Shown here in pieces: positions 8,567 to 16,248 of a stretch of 16,248 nucleotides of DNA. Made by a program: the position numbers and the translations under genes. This DNA is from Glomus cerebriforme (Eukaryota > Glomeromycota > Glomeromycetes > Glomerales > Glomeraceae), in contig QKYT01001108.1 in assembly GCA_003550305.1 (NCBI GenBank), positions 10,249 through 26,496 of the forward strand, in the 5' to 3' direction. Each line of letters starts with the position of its first letter. Positions within the stretch are counted from its first letter, which is position 1. The notes beneath the pieces were generated by a model that saw only the letters and a list, made by a program, of their open reading frames with translations, made no database searches and was not told the origin of the DNA.

Positions 8567-9490
8567 GAAATAGCAGTTTGCGGGGGACTTCGTCTCCCAT
8601 ATCAAATATTATTGTCATTTCAAAATCATTGCAACAAAAATGCAAATAATTAATAAAGGTTAGATTCTATAATTTATTTTAAATTTAAAAAAAAAAAATA
8701 TTTTTTGTATTTACTACATGTATAAGTGATTACTAGTTGATTACTACATAATTATATAAAAAATAATACTCTAAAAAGTTAATGATAGTTAGATATAAAA
8801 ATTGTGTGATATATAATTTCGCACATTTTTCAATAAACATATGGGCTGATCATGCTCGTCTCACTAAGTAAATTTTGTGATGTTTATAAGTTGTATACTA
8901 AAATGCGTGATAAAAAAAAAAAAAAAAAAAAAAAAATTCGAAGCCAATAATCGCTTGTAAAAACTGTTTTTCGCTATTGAAATCGCAAGTTTCAAATGAG
9001 TTGTAGATTAGTTTGGAGAGNCTAATTACGGAATTGAGGAATATTATAAAATAGCAGTTTTCAGTATGCTAGTTGCTTTTAAAAAATATTTTAGTCACTT
9101 TTACAGCTTTTAAAACAATTTTGGTTAATTTTTTACGCTATGGTAAGTGTTTTTCTTTTATCTCTTTATTTCAGATGTTATAGTTACTAATNTCTATATT
9201 GTACAATTTATTAGAATTAAGGAGCTTATTTTTAAGGATTGTTTTACTTTAGTTTTCTTTTTGGTGTAAAAGCGCTATATTCATTTGTTTTTTTTTTAAA
9301 AAAATATTTTATTTAGAGTTTTTACTTTTTTCAGAAAGCAAGTATTTGTAGATGAGGGTATTGATTATAATATTCCAATTTTCAAAGTCTAAAATTCATA
9401 TTTTCATTTAGCAATAATTAATGTAATTATTGTTGCCATAATAATTATAATAAAATTATATAAAAAACAGCTTCGCGTTGCTATTTTTTT
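8567..9490. other. Non-coding AT-rich segment with poly-A tract and possible short terminal repeats
   Basis: No coding frame can be supported. The segment begins with AAATAGCA (8568-8575) and ends with its complement TGCTATTT (9479-9486), next to a second GC-containing stretch CAGCTTCGCGTTGC (from about 9468). A 25-base A tract lies at 8912-8936. Ns occur at 9021 and 9192. An ATGGTAAGT...TTTCAG pair near 9141-9176 resembles splice sites but encloses too few bases to be an intron. A decayed non-autonomous element is possible but unproven. Confidence 0.35.
8580..8598. other. GC-rich hairpin in AT-rich DNA
   Basis: A GGGGGAC arm (8583-8589) can pair with GTCTCCC (8593-8599) around a three-base TTC loop, with one G-T wobble. 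It is the most GC-rich short stretch in several kilobases. It follows AAATAGCAGTTT (8568-8579), a 12-mer that recurs at 9049-9060. It may be a structural end of a small non-coding element or a folded RNA segment. No tRNA fold is visible around it. Confidence 0.4.
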
Positions 9491-9926
9491 TGTTTTTCAG
9501 CTTGTTGCACTGATGCCGATTTGAAATTATGACATGTGACATTTGGGAGGATGAGTCAAATTAGCCCATACGAATGCATCTGTCTGTCACACCGCGTAAA
9601 TAACCAATGAAATTTTAGAATCAGGTGTAACCAACAATAACAACTAATTATGGCCAATAATATTTTAGGATCAGGCATAACACGTGTTTCAAAGATTGAT
9701 AGTCCGATAAAAATTAAAGAAACTTTTTTAAATTAAAAATTAAATTAAATTATATAAAAATTTTAAGATTTAAAAAGTTTAAAGTTAAACTTTTTGAATC
9801 TGATGTAATATAATACAATAAAATATTTAAAATAAAGAAATGTTAATAAATCGTTGTTTTTGCTTTAATAAATCATTGATCTCTAAATTGTAGTTTCTAG
9901 CAAATAATAAAATAAATTTTTATTTG
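9491..9926. other. Non-coding flank upstream of the Helitron relic
   Basis: No gene is visible. The region is somewhat less AT-rich around 9500-9700, contains a 28-nt direct repeat (9604-9631 and 9654-9681) and then becomes A/T runs up to the first Helitron codon. The true Helitron 5' terminus probably lies in here but cannot be fixed without other copies. Confidence 0.5.
9604..9631 (+). repeat. 28-nt direct repeat, copy 1 (copy 2 at 9654-9681, 50-nt offset)
   Basis: Both copies run from CCAAT through ATTTTAG(A/G)ATCAGG to TAAC, with 23 of 28 positions identical by eye. The second is followed by ACGTG. The offset is exactly 50 nt. They lie about 250-300 nt before the Helitron reading frame and could belong to its 5' terminal region or to another element. 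Confidence 0.55.
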
Positions 9927-10765
9927 ATGTTTAAACGCAAAATGCCTAACCAATCAACACTCCGGAAATGCAAATCAAGAGAAAATGAAACCATTAATCA
10001 TCGTGAGATACTTCGTGCGAATGATAGAGTAAACAAAAGGATGAAAAGAAAATCGGAAACTCTAGAACAACATGAAGCATGCCTGAGGAGAGACCGTGAA
10101 CGAAAGCAGAATAAAAGAATAAGGCATGTTTTAGAAAATATTAATGAACAAATCAACTGGCAGGATGATGTCATCAATCAGCAGCTTCCCGAACTTTGAT
10201 CGAAAGCTTCTACAAATATTTCGTAAAAAGATTAATGAACGATTTCCATCTATTGAGATTATAAAAGGAGAGTGTCGTCGCTGCTATAGTGACAAGAATG
10301 AATTAAAAAAGCTTTCCAAAGAAAACAACATGGATCCGGGGGATATACCTGAGGAACCATAAGGGCTCACAGAGATAGAGAAAATGTTAATCACACAAAT
10401 ATTTCCTATTGTTTCAGTTTATTGTCTTCGTGATGGTCAATATGCATATTATGGTAACATTATCAATTTTCCCAAAAACGTATTAGAATTTGCAACGCGT
10501 CTCCATCAATGCTAGATATTCTTGTTATATGATGTCAAATACGAATAATTCATAGTAAGATTTCATCATGCACTTTAATTATGCCGATTTTGTCATTGAT
10601 AATGAAGTATTACTTACAATCTTTACCTGACAATAGAACTATTGATGATCGACTTCCACAGCTCAAAGATGTAGAAGGTGAATATGTTGATAATGATGAT
10701 GAAACGGAAGACACAATATCTAGCAATTTTATTCCTGCTCCTCTTTCTTCACCTAATGAAGAAAG
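9927..10765 (+). pseudogene. Helitron N-terminal region and DUF6570-like domain, broken
   Basis: The reading starts at ATG 9927 with a Lys/Arg/Glu-rich stretch typical of these proteins (E-A-C-L-R-R-D-R-E-R-K-Q-N-K-R). A +1 shift at about 10195 moves to the second frame, which carries a CxxC (C-R-R-C-Y-S-D), then N-N-M-D-P-G-D-I-P-E-E-P, a TAA at 10360-10362, and G-L-T-E-I-E-K-M-L and S-V-Y-C-L-R-D-G-Q-Y-A-Y-Y-G-N-I-I-N-F-P. These are hallmarks of the DUF6570 domain found in Helitron-encoded proteins. Further shifts occur near 10502, 10570 and 10612, with another TGA at 10530-10532. The recognisable part ends with L-Q-S-L-P-D-N and an acidic stretch followed by F-I-P-A-P-L. Confidence 0.82.
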
Positions 10766-11414
10766 GATTATAGTGATTTAATTAACAAACTACAATGACA
10801 TACAAGATGTAGTCCCTCATACTGTCTTCGTAAAAAATGCAGAGGTCAACAATATTGCAGATTTGGATATCCAAAAGAAACAACAGAAACAATTACTTAC
10901 GTGATGATAATAACCAACCTGAGATCATTACAGCAAGAAACGATCCATTTATTAATCCACATGATCAAATTCAACTACAAGGCTGGCGCGCGAATGTTGA
11001 TTTGAAACTGATTCTTAGTATTGAATCTGCTTTGAATTATATATCCAAATACACATCTAAATCAAAGCCACAATCTAAGCTTTCTCAGAAATATTGACCA
11101 AAATTCTTGGAAATAGTAGACCTGACGATTTATCTCTTGGCATAGTGCAGAGGTTGTTGCTTTATACTGTTGCAGAGCATGATATTTCCATTCAAGAAAC
11201 ATGTCATCTTCTTCTCAGTATTCCTCTATACCATTCCAGTCATCAGTTTGTATCTTTAAACCTTAATAAAAAGACTTCAAGATGGCTTTGTGGTACTGGA
11301 GTTGGGAATGAAGAAAATGATTGTGAAGTAGACCGAACTGTACAATCTTCTCTGCAAAAATACTGGAATCATCTCATAGACTTGAAAACCTTTCCCTCTT
11401 TAAGCTTTACTTAA
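10766..11414 (+). pseudogene. Helitron Rep domain remnant: Cys region and Tyr motif, HUH missing
   Basis: The first part, in codons from 10766, reads D-Y-S-D-L-I-N, then a TGA at 10796-10798 in place of an expected Arg, then C-S-P-S-Y-C-L-R-K-K-C and C-R-F-G-Y-P-K. A shift near 10895 leads to A-R-N-D-P-F-I-N-P-H and G-W-R-A-N-V-D-L-K. The Rep motif 3, Y-I-S-K-Y-T-S-K (11038-11061), still has both tyrosines of the YxxxYxxK signature. Another shift near 11077 leads to A-E-H-D-I-S-I-Q-E-T-C-H-L-L-L and L-N-L-N-K-K. The upstream HUH (metal-binding His-x-His) portion that should precede 10766 is absent. The real frame leaves this reading at about 11390, so the stop at 11412-11414 is a shadow. Confidence 0.82.
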
Positions 11415-11950
11415 AGTACAATTTATGGAAAGGTCAGTGAAAGCGATGTCAACATGAAAATATTGTACGCGTTTGGCCTCAACTATCACCTCTGCGTAAT
11501 AGACCTCAATGGGAAGAATTTTGCCGAATGAAAGTTTTATTACATGTTCCTCATTAAGATCTTTAACAATTAACAGAAAATAATATAGCCACTTGGTCAA
11601 ATCTTTTCAATCGTCATCATGAAAGTATAGAAAACGATCCATTCAATTTACTTGATCATCCTGTAGACAATTTAGAAAATTCTTTTGTTAATGAAGAAAG
11701 TGACAAATATGGAGAAGACGAAGATGATGAATACGAAGATGAATTTAGACATGATTGGATGATATTATCAGAGATGGGACCTAATACTATTGCTGACATT
11801 TCTTCAAATTTAGGTTTATGTGATATTGATCGAAATTATGACTGGATTGGTGATATTAGATGGAACAATCCAGATCTCAATCTTGCAGACTTGGATAATT
11901 TTTTACAGCAAAATTGCAGTTCGGACACTACAAATTATGAGAATATATAA
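11393..11950 (+). pseudogene. Helitron middle region: conserved linker and acidic stretch, three or more stops
   Basis: The frame starting at 11393 reads S-L-F-K-L-Y-L-K-Y and P-Q-W-E-E-F-C-R-M-K-V-L-L-H-V, an acidic run (E-D-E-D-D-E-Y-E-D-E-F), then W-M-I-L-S-E-M-G-P-N and I-D-R-N-Y-D-W-I. Stops interrupt it at 11438-11440, 11555-11557, 11564-11566 and 11948-11950. This matches the segment joining the Rep and helicase parts of Glomeromycotina Helitron proteins as I know them. The same frame continues into the helicase after the last stop. Confidence 0.75.
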
Positions 11951-12888
11951 AATGATTGTGCTGTAGACTGTCAAACATTAAATGAGAAACAGATGACAAT
12001 ATTCAAGTGAATTGAGTCTCATTATAATACCTTGATTATAAATCCTAGTCAAGTTGAACTGCTCAGAATGATTATAATGAGAACTGCAGGAACAGAAAAA
12101 TTGTATCTAATTAAAATGATTAGAGCCCAACTTTGTGAAATGGCAAAGGATTATGGAGTCAATACACAATCGTCTGTACTCGTTCTTGCACCAATCGGAG
12201 TCACATCATTTAATATTCGTGGTGTAATAATTTATTCATCTCTTCCATTCCAATAGTAAGCACCGATTTTGATATAAATGGTAAACATCTAAAAAAATTA
12301 CAAAAGAGATTAGAAAATGTGAATTATTTTATTATTGATAAAAAAAGCATAATTGGACGTCAGATGCTTGCCATAATTGATATGCGCCTACGTTAAGCAT
12401 TTCCTGAATAGCAAAATTAACTCTTTGGTGGTAATTTTGGTCAACTATCTCCAGTACTTGATGAACCAATATACTCGCAAGTCTCCCAACATGATTCATT
12501 ATCAAATGATAGTATGCGAGCATATAAGGAGTTCCAAGAGGTCTATAAGCTTAATATCATTCAACGTCAATCAGAAGGTTCAGAAGAGCAACAAAACTTC
12601 AGAGCTATCCTCTTACGATTATATGATGGTGAATCTACAGCAGATGACCGGAAGGTATTTGCTACCCGATTTGTTGATACACATAACGATGTTGAATTTT
12701 CAGACGCCACATGCATTTTACCCCAAAGGGCTGATGTTGATAAGTTTAATTTTAACAAACTCAGATCTTTAAATTGTCCTGTTGCTAAAATTAAAGCTGT
12801 TCATACAGGTGGTGTTGAAGCACATAAAGCAGATTCTGATACAGAAAAAGGCCTCGAAGCAGTATTGCTGCTAGCAAAGGGTCCATAA
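11951..12888 (+). pseudogene. PIF1-like Helitron helicase remnant, C-terminally truncated
   Basis: After L-N-E-K-Q-M-T-I-F and a TGA at 12008-12010, the Walker A site (12080-12103) reads R-T-A-G-T-E-K-L instead of a functional G-T-A-G-T-G-K-S. Then S-V-L-V-L-A-P-I-G-V and, after a shift near 12245, the Walker B site F-I-I-D-K (12328-12342) with the catalytic Glu changed to Lys. Stops follow at 12394, 12409 and 12418. The next motif reads F-G-G-N-F-G-Q-L-S-P-V-L-D: about eight codons are missing and the usual G-D-F is G-N-F. The last 124 codons (12514-12885) are an open stretch with V-Y-K-L-N-I-I-Q-R-Q and H-T-G-G, ending at TAA 12886-12888 where the family continues into its final helicase motifs. 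Confidence 0.85.
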
Positions 12889-13710
12889 TCGAATCTCATA
12901 GCCAGAAGAAAGGAAAGATACTGAACGCAACTAGCACATGATTTTTGGCTTGCACGAATTCACGTGATTGAACTGCGCCTTCCAACCAGTAGCTATCAAA
13001 AGCAATATAGCTTATTGACTTTAAATTTAAAGATCACATTCCCTAAGAGCAAATTTCATTTTGTCATTTCAAAATTGATATTTTCAGTAATATATCATTT
13101 TTAATTTTGTTTAAATATTGTGCTTTTTTTTGATTGTAAACTTTCAGCTTTAACATTTGTTAAATCAACCAAGTTTTTCTTATTTTTACCATTACGAGTA
13201 TCTATTTGGGAACCAGAATTAAAAATTAAAATATAAAATTCGTAATTATACTATAATCTTTACAGGCCATTCTTCAAATATCAAGAAAAGGATTTTTATT
13301 GAGTTTGGACATGTAAAAAGAAAAATAAAAATAAAGAAAACCATTGAATAATCTCTTATCTACTTTTTTAAAGAATTTTCTAATACTTGCAAAGGAAATT
13401 TAAATTGTCAAAAAATTCTAATTAATGCTTTTAATATATAAAAAAAATTAATTATAAGCTAAAGAAGATACTACTATTAAATTGATATTTTTACAGAAAG
13501 ATAAATAATCAAACAGCAAGTGATATGAAAATTTATTCCTTGTCTTATTAGAAATTAGAAATTCTTTAATACCGACAGGTAAATAATAATAAAAGCAATA
13601 ATGGCAAATATAAATAACTTTATTCTTATAATTAATATCATAATACCAAGGATTCCTCTATAAAATTGGAATTATGTTTCTCTCCAAGCAAAGTCTATTA
13701 CTAATCAATT
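12889..13710. other. AT-rich non-coding region after the Helitron relic
   Basis: No gene can be supported. The first about 130 bases are less AT-rich and may be the untranslated 3' tail of the Helitron or unrelated DNA. They include CTAG at about 12931 and a CACGTG site near 12963. From about 13020 onward the sequence is A/T-rich without coding signal. Confidence 0.5.
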
Positions 13711-13870
13711 AAATGGTCATGGTCATTAACCGGTTATGACTGGTCATAACTGTACTGATATCGGTTGATCAAAGGCTTCTGACCAACCGTTTGACTGACC
13801 ATTTTGACCGACCCATTTAACCGACCGTCTGACTGAATGTTTGACTGACCATTTTGACTGATCATTTTAA
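13711..13870. repeat. GGTCA/TGACC-rich repeat cluster with inverted arrangement
   Basis: The left part carries GGTCA on the + strand several times (13715-13747) around a perfect palindrome TAACCGGTTA (13727-13736). The right part carries the complement TGACC or GACCG repeatedly (13779-13850). A 20-mer GTTTGACTGACCATTTTGAC occurs identically at 13789-13808 and 13839-13858, 50 nt apart. AAATGGTCA (13711-13719) is mirrored by TGACCATTT (13797-13805 and 13847-13855). This resembles a terminal region of a DNA transposon with repeated protein-binding motifs, or a satellite-like cluster; no transposase is present. Confidence 0.65.
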
Positions 13871-13906
13871 TCAAATAACAAATATTTATTTACTTTGAAT
13901 GATCAA

Positions 13907-13978
13907 ATTCTTTTAAAAGAAGTTACTTTTAACAATCAATTCTTTTAAACTGAAGATTTACTTTTAGATTTACTTTTA
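13907..13978 (+). repeat. Short tandem and direct repeats next to the GGTCA cluster
   Basis: ATTCTTTTAAA occurs at 13907-13917 and 13939-13949 (32-nt offset), and GATTTACTTTTA is present twice in tandem at 13955-13978. These are simple duplications in AT-rich DNA flanking the preceding cluster. Confidence 0.55.
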
Positions 13979-16159
13979 ATAAAATAAAATAAAAAAAAAC
14001 GAATGAAAATTATTTTTAATTTGTTATTAGCGTTACAAATTTTAGGATCTCAAACATGTTATAAAAAAAAAGAAATTCTTTATCATAAATAAATAAATTA
14101 ATGATCGTTCCAACAATATAATCTAGAAATAAAGAAGTTTGGTTAAATAAAGAATAATTTACATTTTTAATCAAATACAGTATTATATAATAGGAATAAA
14201 TCCTCAGAATAAAGAATCATCAACATTATTATGAATGAGATAAAGCAAAAAAATTATTCATCGTAGGAAATTTATTAAATAAAGTACCACTTTTTTAATA
14301 ATTACCTTTAAACAGAACCTCGTCAAAGTTTTTCTATTGATAGATTTTTAAATGATGAATTTTACGTCAAGTACAGAAATATACTGTACTGTAAATNAAA
14401 TCATTTCAAAAATTTACTGTACTTACGCTCGTACAAAATATATTTTATGCAATAAAGGATGATTTAAAAATTTTAAAAAATTAAAATTTACTTTAAAATC
14501 TTTAATATTATAGTTTTCGAATAATATTCCTTCAGATTTAATAACGTCATAAAAAAAAAAAAAAAAAAAGACATGATTCTTATTTTACATCATTTGATAA
14601 CAATAAACAAAACATTTGATTTTGATTTGTAAAAAAACAATTACCTAAAAGTTAAAAATTTCGTGTCCAAGACAAATTTGGCAATAAACGCAAAAAAAAA
14701 GCAATCATGCCGGGGAAAAGAGTTTTTTTCTCTCTTTTTTTTTGAAAAAGGCGATTAATGCATAATTATTTGATCGTACAGATGTGACATGTGATCATGT
14801 CCGAAATAAAACTCTAAATTTGGTTAATGTGTGAATCATATATGTAATGTATATCTGCAAGTTTATATTAATGTATATTACAAGGTTGCCAAGATTAGTT
14901 TTGCATTAAAATTGTGTATTTTATCATATTTATTTATTTTTTTTTTTATTTTGTTGTTATTTGTCATTTTGTGAAACAATTTTAATTTTTTTAGTCAAAT
15001 AAAATTATATCTCTTTAATTGATTATATTGGAAAAAAAATAATAATTTTTAATTTTGTATTAATCACGTACATCGGTAATGTCCTTCAATGTGTTTGTAC
15101 TCACTGTACTGTATGTATTGTAACTTTAATATTTTTTTATGTTAAACATTTGTAATAATTTTAATAATTTGTTGTTCCTGATTTTTATTTGTTCTTGTTT
15201 TCTCAACGTACTACATATATACATAAATTTCGTAATCTTTACATAGATTTCTCGTATGGAATGTATGGAATGCTAACTTTGCATAAAAGATAAGAATATG
15301 AAGTGCATGAACATGAATGATAAGAGTCTAATAATAAGAGCATGTTAGTCTAACTTGAAGGNTAATGTGGTGAATGCCGACAAAAGGTCATGGTCATTTA
15401 AAAAAATTTAAATTCGAATAAAAAATATTAATTAAATACATCAATGATCTTTATAGAAAAGTTTATGATCTATGGTTTACATAAAAATACAACAAACTCA
15501 ACGGTAGATATTTATTTTTGTTTTCGTCGCGTTAAATATAATTGTTATACAATACTACGTTCGTTACGTCATTTTATGAGACTTTAATTTTCGGTTATTA
15601 ATTTCGTCAAATTATGAAGCTTTTCTACAAATTTTGTGTATATTATTGCTTTTATTTATTATAATAATTCCGTTATTCGTTTTTTGCCGAGTATTATCCC
15701 TTTGAAAATTAGTAACGTTAAATAAGATTTCCTTATCAGTAAGTAACACACGGATTTTTAAAAATTTATAACCGTTTATTACTCCGAAATAAACTTTTTT
15801 TATTTAAAAGTATTTATTGAAAAAAAAACCTATTACCAAAAAGTTATGCGATGTATCACTCAAAGCTATAAATTATTTCTTTTTTTTTCAATATATGATA
15901 ACGTTATGTAAAGTAATGAAAAGTAATATATCTATCATTATTGCTAAAAATTAGAACTTTGCGTTTTTTTTTTGTTCTAACAAAAAAAAGTTGATCCCTA
16001 TACTGTATTGTTACACCGCTAAGAGATTAGATGACTGATAGAAGTACTAAAATGGAAAAGNTAAATTTAAAAAAGGAAAAGNTTGATAATNNAATCAGTA
16101 AATCAATGCCAAAGATAGGTAGTCAATGTCTTAAAAAGGAAACTGTTCAGAAACTAATT
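13979..16159. other. AT-rich non-coding region
   Basis: No coding frame or RNA gene can be supported on either strand. Notable items are a 19-base A tract (14551-14569), an AGTACAG/CTGTACT inverted pair with a 7-base spacer (about 14370-14390), a second copy of GGTCATGGTCATT (15386-15398; first at 13715-13727) and a tandem GTATGGAAT pair (15254-15271). Ns occur at 14397, 15362, 16061, 16082 and 16091-16092. Confidence 0.55.
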
Positions 16160-16224
16160 TTATGTTAAATTTAAATTTAAGTTTAAACTTGGCTTCCATT
16201 TCAATCAAGCAAAATTTAACATAA
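16160..16224. repeat. 13-nt perfect inverted repeat with 39-nt spacer
   Basis: TTATGTTAAATTT (16160-16172) and AAATTTAACATAA (16212-16224) are exact reverse complements. The spacer contains the palindrome AAGTTTAAACTT (16179-16190). The sequence after the right arm turns abruptly C-rich (AACCCACCCCGTCCACGCCC) up to the window end, suggesting that a different sequence unit begins there. Confidence 0.6.
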
Positions 16225-16248
16225 CAACCCACCCCGTCCACGCCCTGA

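Larger units (their letters stand above)
9927..12888 (+). mobile_element. Decayed, internally deleted Helitron (rolling-circle transposon)
   Basis: Collinear remains of a fungal Helitron RepHel protein can be read across all three + frames. In order they are: a basic N-terminal region, a DUF6570-like domain, the cysteine region and Tyr motif of the Rep nuclease, an acidic linker and a PIF1-like helicase. At least nine frame changes and about a dozen in-frame stops break it, and it ends at about 12888 before the C-terminal helicase motifs. A deletion near 10745-10766 has removed the expected HUH region. Termini (5' TC, 3' hairpin plus CTRR) were not identified; a CTAG at about 12931 lacks an obvious hairpin. 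It cannot be autonomous. Confidence 0.85.

Noticed and set aside
9141..9176. ATG-GTAAGT...TTTCAG pair resembling a mini-intron
   Set aside because: The enclosed length is too short for a fungal intron and neither flank has coding character.
11400..11600. Minus-strand open frame opposite the Helitron linker
   Set aside because: It is a shadow of the + strand Helitron reading, which shows clear conserved motifs at the same place.
12332..12523. Minus-strand open frame opposite the helicase
   Set aside because: Antisense shadow of the helicase remnant; no independent features.
12567..12758. Minus-strand open frame opposite the helicase C-terminal stretch
   Set aside because: Antisense shadow; the + strand reading carries the conserved helicase motifs.
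12377..12772. 131-codon + strand frame overlapping the helicase
   Set aside because: Out-of-frame reading; the Helitron protein continues in the frame of 12247-12885, not in this one.
12925..12940. CTAG as the Helitron 3' end
   Set aside because: No stable hairpin directly upstream can be seen, and CTAG is frequent by chance; the terminus was left undefined.

Overview
The window looks like nuclear DNA of an arbuscular mycorrhizal fungus (Glomeromycotina, Rhizophagus-like). The reasons are its very AT-rich background, a huge Sel1-repeat array joined to a tyrosine-kinase-like protein kinase of the style expanded in these fungi, one short GT-AG intron, and a decayed Helitron whose parts (DUF6570-like domain, Rep, PIF1-type helicase) match Helitrons abundant there. 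The assignment comes from reading protein motifs, not from a database search. Isolated Ns suggest a draft assembly.

Layout. (1) Positions 1-6340, + strand: one large locus, cut by the left window edge. It encodes about 46 Sel1-like repeats (3-4952), a C-x2-C-x9-C-x2-C cysteine linker, then a complete kinase domain split by a 77-nt phase-0 intron (5367-5443). The repeat reading is broken by one nonsense codon (459-461), a +1 shift in an A8 run (1081-1088) and a -1 shift (about 3574-3578). The two shifts cancel, and the kinase part is intact. (2) Positions 6341-9926: AT-rich non-coding DNA with homopolymers, short repeats and one GC-rich hairpin (8580-8598). (3) Positions 9927-12888, + strand: a fossil Helitron with many stops and frameshifts. 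An internal deletion near 10745-10766 has removed the region that should carry the HUH nuclease motif, and the Walker A and B motifs are altered. (4) Positions 12889-16248: non-coding AT-rich DNA with a GGTCA/TGACC-rich cluster (13711-13870), short direct repeats and a 13-nt inverted repeat at the right end.

How it fits together. The only potentially functional gene is the Sel1-kinase locus. Sel1 repeats are protein-protein adaptor solenoids, so a repeat scaffold linked to a kinase suggests a signalling protein (inference). The array alternates strictly between two repeat types, giving a 216-nt DNA period, and contains recognisable internal block duplications. It appears to evolve by unequal exchange, which may also explain its lesions. 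I found no convincing undescribed system. The most distinctive points are the dimeric architecture and block duplications of the array, the compensating frameshifts, and the Helitron deletion with stops that look like C-to-T or G-to-A changes.
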